A stretch of DNA of 64,000 bases. Source: an uncultured Candidatus Nitrosopumilus sp. Its GTDB lineage: Archaea > Thermoproteota > Nitrososphaeria > Nitrososphaerales > Nitrosopumilaceae. The translations under genes were made by a program, and so were the position numbers. Numbering within the stretch: position 1 is the first letter of the stretch; each line of letters starts with the position of its first letter. Below are positions 9,921-18,246 of this stretch, piece by piece. Where the stretch lies: positions 26,264 through 90,263 of the forward strand of contig CAJQMY010000018.1 in the NCBI GenBank assembly GCA_905479565.1. The letters run 5' to 3'. The notes under the pieces were generated by a model, which made no database searches, was not told the origin of the DNA, and saw only the letters and a program-made list of their open reading frames with translations.

Positions 9921-11012
9921 CTAAAAATTATTAATATTTTTTTCAATTATTTTTAATATTTTATCAGATGATCTTCCATCTCCATAAGGAGTTTTTTTTG
10001 AAACTAGTTGGGGATTTTCTAATGTTTTGTTAATTGATCGGCTAATTTTTGTAGAGTTTGTGCCCATTATTTCTGCTAGTCCTGCATCTACTGCCTCTTG
10101 TCTATCCGTAGATTTTCTGACAATTAGCACTTTTTTACTAATTAAGGGAGAAGTAGCTTCTTCTTGAATTCCTCCCGAATCCGTTAAAATGAAGGTGCAT
10201 TTTTTCATTAAATATAACATGTCAAAATATCCTACAGATGGAATAAGTTTAATTTTCTTTGAATTTTTTATTTTTTCATAAAGACCAAATTCTTTTAAAC
10301 GATTAACAGTTCTGGGATGAATTGGGAATAGAAATGATCCTTTAGAATTTAACAACCCAGAAATTATTGATTTGAGAGTTTTTTTATTATCAACGTTTTC
10401 ACCTCTGTGAACAGTAGTTAGAATGAAATCATGATTAATATTTAATTTTGATTTTTTTTCTGCTTTTTTGATAAACTCTGAAACAGCATCAATTGATGTA
10501 TTGCCTGTTACATGAATATTGCCATGAACATGTTCATTTTTGAGAATAGTTGCAGTTTGTTTAGTAGGTGCAAAAAGAAGTTCCGATATATGATCTACAG
10601 CTATTCTGTTATGTTCTTCAGGCATTCTCCAATCATAGCTCCGTAATCCTGCTTCTACATGAAAGACTGGGATTCCACATTTGATAGATGTGATTGCAGC
10701 TGCCAAAACAGTATTTGTGTCTCCTTGTACAACTATAGAATCAGGATTAATTTTATTAAGAATTTTTGCTAGTTTTAGAATTATTTCACCAGTTTGTGTG
10801 GCTTTATCACTTGTGTTGTTTTGAAGTTTTGTCAATTTCATCTTAAAGTCTGGTGAACGTAATCCCAAATCCTCTATAAATCGCAGACTCATATCAAAAT
10901 CGTAATGCTGACCAGTAAAGATTAATGAACTATTTTTTGCAGTAGTTTTTTTAATAATAGGAGCTAGTTTGATTATTTCAGGTCTTGTTCCAAAAACATA
11001 AGCAATTTTCAA
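9921..11012 (-). CDS. wecB: UDP-N-acetylglucosamine 2-epimerase (non-hydrolysing), second paralogue
   Basis: A 363-residue WecB-family enzyme forming UDP-ManNAc from UDP-GlcNAc. Motifs are FGTRPEIIKLAPI at 6-18, GQHYDFDMSLRF, VQGDTNTVLAAA, HVEAGLRSYDWRMPEEHNR and TDSGGIQEEATS near residue 280. These are closer to the canonical bacterial and archaeal motif set than in the other copy. The gene lies 25 nt downstream of a GT4 gene on the same strand and is likely cotranscribed with it. Confidence 0.9.
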   Translation of the reverse strand: MKIAYVFGTRPEIIKLAPIIKKTTAKNSSLIFTGQHYDFDMSLRFIEDLGLRSPDFKMKLTKLQNNTSDKATQTGEIILKLAKILNKINPDSIVVQGDTNTVLAAAITSIKCGIPVFHVEAGLRSYDWRMPEEHNRIAVDHISELLFAPTKQTATILKNEHVHGNIHVTGNTSIDAVSEFIKKAEKKSKLNINHDFILTTVHRGENVDNKKTLKSIISGLLNSKGSFLFPIHPRTVNRLKEFGLYEKIKNSKKIKLIPSVGYFDMLYLMKKCTFILTDSGGIQEEATSPLISKKVLIVRKSTDRQEAVDAGLAEIMGTNSTKISRSINKTLENPQLVSKKTPYGDGRSSDKILKIIEKNINNF

Positions 11013-11037
11013 TACATTCTTCTTTTCATTTCATTGA

Positions 11038-12066
11038 CTATTTTGATTTATCTAGAACAAATTCATAGATATTCAAGTAAAGATTTCCGATCTGATTCCA
11101 ATCATATTTTTTAACTGTATTTTGTGCCTGATTTTCAAGAGATTGTCGTAATTCAGTATTGTTAAACAAAGTAATAATTTCTTCAACAAAAGAATCAGAA
11201 TCATTTGAATCTTTAATGATTCCATTAACTCTATTTTCAATTAATTCGGTATTTCCTCCAACATTAGATGCAATAACTATAGTACCACAAGCCATAGATT
11301 CTAAAATTGTTGAACTTATTCCTTCTTTCAGCGATGGTTGGATTAGAATATCAGAACCACGAATTAAGGAAATGGTATTTTTTTTGTTTTGATATCCAAG
11401 ATAATGAACATTTTTTTTGTTTTTAGCAAGATCTTTTATTTTTTGTTCTTCTGGACCTGTTCCTAAAATTATTAATTGTATATCAGAAGGCAATTTTTTG
11501 CCAATTTCAATCAAAGTGTTAATACCTTTTTCAATAGATAATCTTCCTGCGAAAATTACTTGTTTAAGATATCTTCTATCTTCATTTTCAGATAAAGATG
11601 TAATATCAAGAGCATTAGGAACTTGAAATACTTTGTATCCTAATGATGTATAGTAATCAAATGCTTCTTTAGATATTACAGTTATCGCATCTGCCCATGT
11701 TAATGCATCTTGTTCATATTTTTTTGATATATTTCCAGTTATTTTTCCATGTAATTGATCAATCTGTTGTGAAAAGACACCGTGTAACGAAAGAATCTTT
11801 TTTCCAGAAGCATTTTTCATTGCAAAAGCTGCAGGAATGTTATGAGCATGTACAATATCTGAATGTTTTTTAAATTTGGTTTTTAGAAAGGATGAAATCA
11901 TAAAGCTTGGATTTTTCAACCCTTTGATGGGAATTGTGAGTGTATTTTCTGAAGAGATTATTTCAACTTGATGGGAATTTTTTTCTAAGAATTTTGTCAA
12001 TCCTTGTACATGTTGTGCAATTCCTCCTATTCCTGATTGTGTAGGAGATATGATTAAGATCCTCAC
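11038..12066 (-). CDS. Glycosyltransferase family 4
   Basis: This 342-residue protein starts with a typical GT4 glycine-rich loop (PTQSGIGGIAQHVQGL, near 8-23). It continues with VHAHNIPAA, VIFAGRLSIEKGINTL and the donor-site block EGISSTILESMACGTIV near 244-260. It is followed by wecB on the same strand. It is the last glycan gene before the core region, and a 120-nt divergent intergenic stretch separates it from the next gene. Confidence 0.87.
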   Translation of the reverse strand: MRILIISPTQSGIGGIAQHVQGLTKFLEKNSHQVEIISSENTLTIPIKGLKNPSFMISSFLKTKFKKHSDIVHAHNIPAAFAMKNASGKKILSLHGVFSQQIDQLHGKITGNISKKYEQDALTWADAITVISKEAFDYYTSLGYKVFQVPNALDITSLSENEDRRYLKQVIFAGRLSIEKGINTLIEIGKKLPSDIQLIILGTGPEEQKIKDLAKNKKNVHYLGYQNKKNTISLIRGSDILIQPSLKEGISSTILESMACGTIVIASNVGGNTELIENRVNGIIKDSNDSDSFVEEIITLFNNTELRQSLENQAQNTVKKYDWNQIGNLYLNIYEFVLDKSK

Positions 12067-12186
12067 AAAACAAAATTGGTAAAGAAGCTTTTAAGGTATT
12101 GGATTATTAAATTGAATCAAGATCAATTTAGATATTAAAAAAAGTAAACTAGATAGTTCTTAATTTATACAATTCTTTTAAAAAAT

Positions 12187-12573
12187 ATGGATATTCCGTG
12201 GTTTAGAAGACGATGGTATGATTTTCGTCAAGGTCATGGAATGTATCTAGTATTTGCTATGACATTTACAAATTTTGTTTTAATTTTTTATAGATTATTA
12301 ATTGAGCAAATTGAATTTCTAGAAGACGTAATTACAAATCTATGGATTTTCGTTGTTATATTTTTGAGTGCATACATACCAGTTGCAATACTAATTGGGA
12401 ATTGGCATAGGAAGACCCAAATGAAAATTGAACATGAACAAGTAATGAAACAAAATCCATTAATGGCAAAAAATTTTAGAATAATGTTGGATCTGTTAGA
12501 AGGTAAAGCATCAGCAAAAGAAGTCGAAGACTTCAGAAAATTTCTAAAATCAATTGAAAATGGAAATAATTAG
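12187..12573 (+). CDS. Small two-helix membrane protein, function unknown
   Basis: The 128-residue protein has a basic N-terminus (WFRRRWYDFR), two hydrophobic segments at about 18-37 and 50-72, then a charged cytoplasmic tail of about 55 residues ending in a helical segment (GKASAKEVEDFRKFLKSIE). I do not recognise a family. An AT-rich box (atttata) at 12163-12169 sits about 21 nt before the ATG, which fits a leaderless transcript. It converges with the tetraether synthase gene. Confidence 0.65.
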   Translation: MDIPWFRRRWYDFRQGHGMYLVFAMTFTNFVLIFYRLLIEQIEFLEDVITNLWIFVVIFLSAYIPVAILIGNWHRKTQMKIEHEQVMKQNPLMAKNFRIMLDLLEGKASAKEVEDFRKFLKSIENGNN

Positions 12574-12593
12574 AAAAGAAAATCAAATTTCTT

Positions 12594-14258
12594 CTACATT
12601 GTTGCCTGAGAAGCATCATGGAACATCTGACTTTTTGCACAGCCAGCAGCAAGCTCGTCACCTGCTCCACGTCTCATAAGGCCTCTGTAAAGACCATCTT
12701 CTAGTTTAACACCTTCTCTTTCTTCCCATTCCTCTACAGTTATAGAATATTTCTTTTGGATTCTATCTCTATACCATTCTGGAATTACATTAAATGCACA
12801 GAATGGAACGATTCTAAGGTCTGGAGTTACATAGTGAATATCACATCTTTGTAATCTTTCAAGATCTTCATTGTATTTGTCTTGAAAGTGCATCATACCA
12901 AGGAATAGTCCTTTGACGTGCCACGAACCAACTGAATCAAATGATCTCTTCATCAAGATATTACCGAACATTTTTGCCAAATCCAATCCTGCTGGTTGTT
13001 TCTTTGTATCAACAAAGCCTTTGAGTTTTCTAACAACTTCAAGCATTGTGAAGTACTTGTTTTTACCAGAACGAATTTCTTCTGCTTTATCTTCAAATAA
13101 TTCTAACATTCCTTGAATGTCACAGAATTTTGTTAATGGAACAAACTTCTTTGTATCTGCATCTTCAAAGATGTATGTTCCTGCACCACAAGCAAAGTGA
13201 ATTGATAATTCATATTTTGGCTTACTTGAGAATGCTTCAATTACATTTGTTAGTGGCATACAACTTGGAACTGGGAACCAATCATCAATGGTTACTTCAC
13301 CATTTGTTTGTTCTTCAATTCTTTGAACACAATCAGGAACTGTGATTCTGTATTTTTCACGTTCAGTTTTACCCATTCTTCCAGTTAATGATACTGGTTG
13401 GAAGTTTACTGCATGGACAACATCCATGTTCTTTTGTGCATATCTGATAATTCCGCCTAATTCGTGGTCATTAATTGATTTGATTACTGTTGGGACAAAT
13501 ACTACTGTAGTGCCTGTTTTTCTGCAACTATCAAGTGCATATGGAATTTCCCAGTGATTCTTGGGGTTTGTTCTTGCAGTTACACCATCAAACGATAGAT
13601 ACAAGTTGTTGCATCCAGCAAGTCTAACCTCTCTTGCAGCTTCTGGATCCATTGCGTGTCTAATACCATTGGTATTCATTTGAATATGATCAACGCCTTC
13701 CTCTTTCATAATTTTGATAACATCAGCAATATCTTCTCTTAGCATCGGTTCACCACCGGTAATTTGCATAGAGTTTCCTGGAATTGGTCTCTCGGCTCTT
13801 AGAGTTTTCATCATTCCTCTAACTTGAGTATGATCTGGCTCATACATGTAAGCGCCTTCAAGTCCCTTCTTTACATAAAAGAAACAATACCAGCATGTTA
13901 AATCACATCTGTTAGTTACGATCATGTTTGCTAATCCACTGTGAGACAAGTGATTTGAGCATAATCCACAGTTATTTGGACATGAACATTTGTCAATCAT
14001 TACGTTTGGAGAATGAGCACCTTTGCCATCCACCCAGTATGTACTGAATTTCTTGTACATTTCATAAGAACCAAAGTATAATTCCTCACATTCACCGTGA
14101 GTTGGACAAACTTTTGACATAAACACTTGATTATCTCTCTCAAAGACTTCAGCATCCAAAATCATGTTACAATCTGGACAAATACTTTGAGTGAATCTAA
14201 TTGTAGATTTCTTACCTAAATTTTTAATTGACTGATTGGATATCTGAATTAATGCCAT
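12594..14258 (-). CDS. tes: Radical SAM tetraether lipid synthase (Tes family)
   Basis: The protein has 554 residues from the chosen ATG. It has a cysteine-rich N-terminal part (CPDC 27-30, C51, C57, then C91/C93/C97/C100) and the radical SAM CxxxCxxC at 118-125 (CDLTCWYCF). It also has the glycine-rich QITGGEP SAM-binding motif and further C-terminal cysteines. Tes homologues join the isoprenoid tails of two archaeol lipids into GDGT tetraethers. The frame extends to an ATG at 14375 that abuts the divergent TrmB ATG. The start at 14258 is preferred because a TATA-like box sits 30 nt upstream and the extra 39 residues look non-conserved. Confidence 0.85.
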   Translation of the reverse strand: MALIQISNQSIKNLGKKSTIRFTQSICPDCNMILDAEVFERDNQVFMSKVCPTHGECEELYFGSYEMYKKFSTYWVDGKGAHSPNVMIDKCSCPNNCGLCSNHLSHSGLANMIVTNRCDLTCWYCFFYVKKGLEGAYMYEPDHTQVRGMMKTLRAERPIPGNSMQITGGEPMLREDIADVIKIMKEEGVDHIQMNTNGIRHAMDPEAAREVRLAGCNNLYLSFDGVTARTNPKNHWEIPYALDSCRKTGTTVVFVPTVIKSINDHELGGIIRYAQKNMDVVHAVNFQPVSLTGRMGKTEREKYRITVPDCVQRIEEQTNGEVTIDDWFPVPSCMPLTNVIEAFSSKPKYELSIHFACGAGTYIFEDADTKKFVPLTKFCDIQGMLELFEDKAEEIRSGKNKYFTMLEVVRKLKGFVDTKKQPAGLDLAKMFGNILMKRSFDSVGSWHVKGLFLGMMHFQDKYNEDLERLQRCDIHYVTPDLRIVPFCAFNVIPEWYRDRIQKKYSITVEEWEEREGVKLEDGLYRGLMRRGAGDELAAGCAKSQMFHDASQATM

Positions 14259-14282
14259 GCCCGTATTGTTGACTTTTCTGAG

Positions 14283-14292
14283 ATGATATATA
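14283..14292 (-). promoter_or_regulatory. TATA-like box for the tetraether synthase
   Basis: The minus-strand sequence attatatatc is centred about 30 nt upstream of the ATG at 14258, the spacing expected for a leaderless archaeal transcript. It is the main reason for rejecting the longer frame that starts at 14375. Confidence 0.6.
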
Positions 14293-14341
14293 ATCCATTT
14301 CCTACTTGCCCCCGTGTGGAATTTAGGAGGGGGCATACCTG

Positions 14342-14350
14342 ATTTAAATA
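14342..14350 (+). promoter_or_regulatory. TATA-like box for the TrmB-DtxR pair
   Basis: The sequence atttaaata is centred 30 nt before the ATG at 14376. Together with the box at 14283-14292 it makes a compact divergent promoter region of about 117 nt between tes and the regulator. TrmB proteins often bind such regions. Confidence 0.6.
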
Positions 14351-14375
14351 TCAAAACTGATCGACAAGATCGCAT

Positions 14376-15143
14376 ATGAGTATATCAGATAAAACACGAA
14401 AGTCATTGGAAAAAATTGGTCTTACCAGTTACGAAATTAGAACATTTTCAGCTTTACTAAAGTCAGGAGAATTAACAGCATCAGATCTTAGTCAGAAATC
14501 AGGAGTTCCATATTCAAAAATTTATGAAGTGCTAGGGACTCTAGAAGAAAAAGGATGGATTGGTTCAGATGATGCAAGACCAACAAAATATTTTGCAAAA
14601 TCACCATCAACAGGACTAGAAACTACAAAACAAAAGATGGAAAATGATTTTTCACAGAATCAAAATATAATTCTAAACGAATTAGTTCCGTTATATGAAA
14701 AAAGTGGCACTAGTGAAAAACCAGATATTTGGGTTTTATCTGGTGCAGTAAATATTGCAGCTAAAATTTTGGAAATGGTAGATACATGTAGAAATGAGGT
14801 GATGATTGCATTACCCGAAGCAGGAGTAGATCTAGTTAAACAAGCATTGCCAAAACTAAGATCACTTCACGATAAAGGAGTAAAAATTACAATACTTGCA
14901 TCAGACAAAATGGATAAAGAATCAATCAAGGCAATTAAAAGAGTTGCCACAGTAACAATCAAAAAAGGATTGTTTGGAGGAGGTATAATTTCAGATAAAA
15001 AGTATGTAGTGATTCTATTAGGACCAGAATTAGGTGGAATAAATTCTTCGGAAGTTGTTGCTATTTGGGCAGATCACGCAGGATTGGCAGGTTTTGCACG
15101 TCAATACTTTGAATATTTATTAAAAGATTCAAAGAAGGTATAG
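14376..15143 (+). CDS. TrmB-family transcriptional regulator
   Basis: This 255-residue protein has an N-terminal winged helix-turn-helix at about 10-70 (LTSYEIRTFSALLKSGELTA, VPYSKIYEVLGTLEEKGWI). The C-terminal effector domain of about 150 residues has phospholipase D-like strands (EVMIALPEAG). TrmB proteins regulate sugar or central metabolism genes. It is transcribed divergently from tes and is followed 2 nt later by a DtxR-type regulator, so autoregulation and control of tes are possible. The ligand is unknown. Confidence 0.85.
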   Translation: MSISDKTRKSLEKIGLTSYEIRTFSALLKSGELTASDLSQKSGVPYSKIYEVLGTLEEKGWIGSDDARPTKYFAKSPSTGLETTKQKMENDFSQNQNIILNELVPLYEKSGTSEKPDIWVLSGAVNIAAKILEMVDTCRNEVMIALPEAGVDLVKQALPKLRSLHDKGVKITILASDKMDKESIKAIKRVATVTIKKGLFGGGIISDKKYVVILLGPELGGINSSEVVAIWADHAGLAGFARQYFEYLLKDSKKV

Positions 15144-15145
15144 AT

Positions 15146-15595
15146 ATGGATGCATTAGATGAAGAAACTCTCTTTGTAGGTACTGCAGAAGCAGAACATG
15201 TAGAGATGTATCTTAAGGCAATTTGGCACATCAAAGAAAGAGGAGAAGACGTGAAAATTAGCACAATTGCAAAAATGCTCAATGTAAGACAACCAAGTGT
15301 TGTTCAAATGCTCAAAAAATTAAATTTAAAAGATCTTGTAAATTACAACAAAGCAGGTGTTAGGCTTACAGAGGACGGGGAAAGAATAGGTTCCAGCATG
15401 ATGAGAAACAGTAGATTACTAGAAGTACTTATGGATAGTGCACTCAAAGTAGAAATTGATGAGGAAATGGTTTGTGGAATTGAACATCATATGAACAAAC
15501 AATTTACAGATGCTCTTTGTACCATGCTAAAACATCCAAGAAAATGTCCACATGATCATGAAATTCCAATGGGCGAATGTTGCAAGTCAGCATAA
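15146..15595 (+). CDS. DtxR/MntR-family metal-dependent repressor
   Basis: The 149-residue protein has an N-terminal winged HTH (AKMLNVRQPSVVQMLKKLNL) and the DtxR dimerisation/metal domain. Candidate metal ligands are C and E in EMVCGIEHHM, the following histidines, and HPRKCPHDHE near the C-terminus. There is no SH3-like third domain, as in MntR and many archaeal members. It probably senses Fe2+ or Mn2+. It is 2 nt downstream of the TrmB gene, in an operon with it. Confidence 0.88.
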   Translation: MDALDEETLFVGTAEAEHVEMYLKAIWHIKERGEDVKISTIAKMLNVRQPSVVQMLKKLNLKDLVNYNKAGVRLTEDGERIGSSMMRNSRLLEVLMDSALKVEIDEEMVCGIEHHMNKQFTDALCTMLKHPRKCPHDHEIPMGECCKSA

Positions 15596-15607
15596 TCAAT
15601 ACCCAAA

Positions 15608-15616
15608 AGATATATC
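15608..15616 (+). promoter_or_regulatory. TATA-like box of the 54-residue zinc microprotein
   Basis: The sequence agatatatc is centred 27 nt upstream of the ATG at 15639, consistent with leaderless initiation and with the short ORF being a real gene. Confidence 0.5.
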
Positions 15617-15638
15617 ATCTTAGAAATCATGTTTTATA

Positions 15639-15803
15639 ATGGCATGTTTCTGTGGTTGCGAAACCTATGAAAAAAATGAAGATGGATTCAAAATTGCATG
15701 TGTAGCATGTGGACATGGACCTCAAAATCACAATGATGAATTCAGAGACGCTGCAAGAAAGAATGAATCACAAAGTCAAAAACGTGATGCAGACTTTGGA
15801 TAA
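15639..15803 (+). CDS. Cysteine-rich zinc microprotein, 54 aa
   Basis: This short ORF encodes MACFCGCETYEKNEDGF and a second cysteine pair CVACGHGP, then a charged tail ending DADFG. C3, C5, C7 and C21/C24 could form a zinc site. A TATA-like box is well placed and the gene fits exactly between the DtxR gene and the convergent YjbQ-family gene, whose stop is 1 nt away. Function unknown. It is small enough to be missed by gene callers. Confidence 0.65.
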   Translation: MACFCGCETYEKNEDGFKIACVACGHGPQNHNDEFRDAARKNESQSQKRDADFG

Positions 15804-16226
15804 TTATTCTCCAATAATTTTAACTAAAACCCTTTTTGGTCTTTTACCATCAAATTCACCGTAAAAGATTTCTTCCCATGGTCCAAAATCCAATTTACCA
15901 TTGGTAATAGCAACTACAACTTCTCTTCCCATTACTTGTCGTTTTAGATGAGCATCAGCATTGTCCTCACCAGTATTGTTATGATCATATTGTGTAGTTG
16001 GCGCATGGGGAGCCAATCCTTCTAACCATTTTTCATAATCATGTAACAATCCACCTTCATTATCATTAATGAAAACACTAGCTGTGATATGCATTGCATT
16101 TACAAGACAAAGACCATCCTGAACTTCACTTTTTGTTACCAGTTTACTTACATCAGATGTAATATTAACAAAAGATCTTCTAGTTTTAACTTCAAAAGTT
16201 AAATATTCAGTAAGGGATTTCATGAT
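15804..16226 (-). CDS. YjbQ/UPF0047 family protein
   Basis: About 140 residues from the chosen ATG ([10 protein letters not shown]). The signature region includes [20 protein letters not shown], followed by [33 protein letters not shown] and a C-terminal RVLVKIIGE. Family members show weak thiamin-phosphate synthase activity in vitro, and their natural role is unclear. The frame can extend to 16244, but an AT-rich box at 16247-16256 is spaced correctly for the start at 16226. Confidence 0.88.
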   Translation of the reverse strand: MMKSLTEYLTFEVKTRRSFVNITSDVSKLVTKSEVQDGLCLVNAMHITASVFINDNEGGLLHDYEKWLEGLAPHAPTTQYDHNNTGEDNADAHLKRQVMGREVVVAITNGKLDFGPWEEIFYGEFDGKRPKRVLVKIIGE

Positions 16227-16252
16227 TTTTTTAATTATTCTCATTAATTAAA

Positions 16253-16810
16253 ATGCTAAGCAGGCTCAGAACTCAAGATCCTCATCATCGTCAGAGGGAT
16301 AGGTACATCACTGCCTGCAAGGCGTATTTCAGACAGTTTCCTATTGAGTCTTTCAAGAAGCTTGATAAATGGCCAATAGTTCAATCATTCCAAATGGTTG
16401 CAATAGATACTCCTTCTTCATTAGAAAGTTTTAGACGATTTGTTATTTCAAGTACATGCATGTCTTACGCACCAAGAGCTTATTTGGAAGATTCAGAGGT
16501 TTTCGCTGAAAGAGAAGATAATCTCGGGGCGATTTATGTTGAAGCAGCTGATAAAGTTACTTTAAAAAAAATTAGAGATGTTACTTTTGTTAATGGCAAA
16601 GATGTTTTAGGAATAATCTATAATTCAAAAAGTGGTAATACATCACTAAAATGGAGACAATTAAAAAGAAATAATGGTAAAGTTACAGGGGAAGCATCTG
16701 CAAATTCTTTAGCAAATTTATCAGAATCAGGTGTTCTCACTTTAGAATGGGTTGAAAATTATCTAAAAAAGAAATCAGAAGAAACAAAAACTGAAGAAAC
16801 TACAAGTTAA
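16253..16810 (+). CDS. Conserved-looking protein of unknown function
   Basis: A 185-residue soluble protein with a basic N-terminus (RLRTQDPHHRQRDRYITACKA). It ends in a charged tail rich in K, E and T (KKKSEETKTEETTS). No domain is recognised. The middle has alternating beta-rich segments (GAIYVEAADKVTLKKI, KDVLGIIYNSKSGNTSLKW). It is divergent from the YjbQ-family gene and lies 32 nt upstream of pelota, possibly cotranscribed with it. Codon use resembles the core genes around it. Confidence 0.65.
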   Translation: MLSRLRTQDPHHRQRDRYITACKAYFRQFPIESFKKLDKWPIVQSFQMVAIDTPSSLESFRRFVISSTCMSYAPRAYLEDSEVFAEREDNLGAIYVEAADKVTLKKIRDVTFVNGKDVLGIIYNSKSGNTSLKWRQLKRNNGKVTGEASANSLANLSESGVLTLEWVENYLKKKSEETKTEETTS

Positions 16811-16842
16811 ACTCTTTTCTTTTTGCAAATTAGAATAATATC

Positions 16843-17895
16843 ATGATTATAAAGACAATAGATGAGAATTCAATATCCGTTATTCCAGAAGACTCAGAAG
16901 ATCTTTTGAACCTGCGTCGGATTGTTAAAAAAGATGACAAAGTGATCGGAGATACAACAAGAGTTCTAAAACAAGACAAGGATTATGCAAGACCAGATAA
17001 AGGTGAGAGAATCAAAATTAGAATTGCATTAACTGTAGAAAAAATTTCACTTGATGATGTCTTAGATAAATTAAGAGTAGGTGGTACAATTTTTGAATCA
17101 AGTAATGAATCAGTACCACATGGATCACATCATTCATTTATTCTAAAACTAAATGATGGAATTACAATTTCAAAGAAAAAATGGTTGCCTATAGAAAAAA
17201 AACTTTTAGAATCAAGTAATGATCAAATTAGTTTTGTTCTAGTAGCAATTGACACTAGTGATAGTGGTATTGCTAGATTAAGAGGTACACATTTGGAATT
17301 TATGCCAAATATTTATTCAGGTTCTGGCGGAAAAAGATACAAAACTAATTTCAATATTGAAAAATTCTTTGAGCAGATACAGCAAGCACTATCATCTACT
17401 CTCAAAGAAGGGGATACAATGGTAATTTTTGGCCCAGGTGAAACAAAGAAAAGATTTGCAAATTTCATAGAAAAATCTCAAAAACTTCATAAATTTAAAA
17501 TTCAAATTATTGATGGAATTGATTCAGGTGGAGAAGATGGAATTTACATATTTACAAAATCACATGCAATGCAAGAAATAATGTCAGATAGTAAATTGGC
17601 TAAAGTTTCATCAATAATTGACAAAGTTATGATTTTGGCAAACAAGAAAAGTAAAAAATTCACTATGGGATATAACGAAACTTTTAATGCAAATCAAATA
17701 GGTGCAGTTGAATCACTGGTATTTTCTGATAAAGCAATACAAGATAATGATGAACAAGAAATAATGGATTTTCTAAATGATGCAGAAAACAAGGGAGTAG
17801 AAATTTACAGTGTTGACTCTTCTACGGATATTGGTCTTAGAGTTACAGGTTTGGGCGGGATTGTTTCCTTGTTAAGATACACACTAGAATCCTAA
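16843..17895 (+). CDS. pelA: Pelota/Dom34 ribosome rescue factor
   Basis: The 350-residue protein has the three pelota domains. The Sm-like N-terminal domain carries DDLLNLRRIV-type residues and TTRVLK, a central eRF1-like domain includes RKIVGPGE-like FGPGETKKRF, and a C-terminal L7Ae-like domain lies around VEIYSVDSSTDIGLRVTGLGGI. It releases ribosomes stalled on mRNA with aEF1A and ABCE1. The GGQ motif of true release factor is absent, as expected. It converges with cutA by a 4-nt overlap. Confidence 0.92.
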   Translation: MIIKTIDENSISVIPEDSEDLLNLRRIVKKDDKVIGDTTRVLKQDKDYARPDKGERIKIRIALTVEKISLDDVLDKLRVGGTIFESSNESVPHGSHHSFILKLNDGITISKKKWLPIEKKLLESSNDQISFVLVAIDTSDSGIARLRGTHLEFMPNIYSGSGGKRYKTNFNIEKFFEQIQQALSSTLKEGDTMVIFGPGETKKRFANFIEKSQKLHKFKIQIIDGIDSGGEDGIYIFTKSHAMQEIMSDSKLAKVSSIIDKVMILANKKSKKFTMGYNETFNANQIGAVESLVFSDKAIQDNDEQEIMDFLNDAENKGVEIYSVDSSTDIGLRVTGLGGIVSLLRYTLES

Positions 17896-18203
17896 GTAGT
17901 AGATTCTACTAACCATTTAAAATAGAATTTATCAATTGAAGTAACATCAATTTCCACTACTTCGGGAACATCATAAGGATGAGTTTCCTTTATTTTCTTT
18001 TTTAATATAGTCTTGTTTTTTGTAATTGTTTTGAATATAGCAAGATATTCTGATGAATTTTCTACTTTCCCCTTCCAAGCATAAATTGACAAAATTTTAG
18101 AGATATTGACACAGGCAACTATTTTGCTTTTTACAAGTTGATTTGCAAATTTAGAGATAGATTTTTTGTTAGGATATGTTGAGATAATTATTACTGGTTT
18201 CAT
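17892..18203 (-). CDS. cutA: CutA1 divalent-ion tolerance protein
   Basis: The 103-residue protein matches the CutA family end to end: IIISTYPNKKSISKFANQLV, then VACVNISKILSIYAWKGKVENSSEY, KTHPYDVPEV-like ETHPYDVPEVVEID, and a final YFKWLVEST. CutA forms a ferredoxin-like trimer linked to copper tolerance in bacteria, but its role in archaea is unsettled. It overlaps the pelota stop by 4 nt, and its start faces the divergent site-2 protease. Confidence 0.92.
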   Translation of the reverse strand: MKPVIIISTYPNKKSISKFANQLVKSKIVACVNISKILSIYAWKGKVENSSEYLAIFKTITKNKTILKKKIKETHPYDVPEVVEIDVTSIDKFYFKWLVESTT

Positions 18204-18246
18204 AGTAAACGATAAATGGCCGTACTTTAAAAAATTAACAATTAGT

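Noticed and set aside
12913..13557. Plus-strand ORFs antisense to the tetraether synthase
   Set aside because: Shadow frames of a gene with clear cysteine and SAM motifs; no promoter or family signal.
14259..14375. 39-residue N-terminal extension of the tetraether synthase
   Set aside because: It would start directly against the divergent TrmB ATG with no room for a promoter, while a TATA-like box supports 14258.
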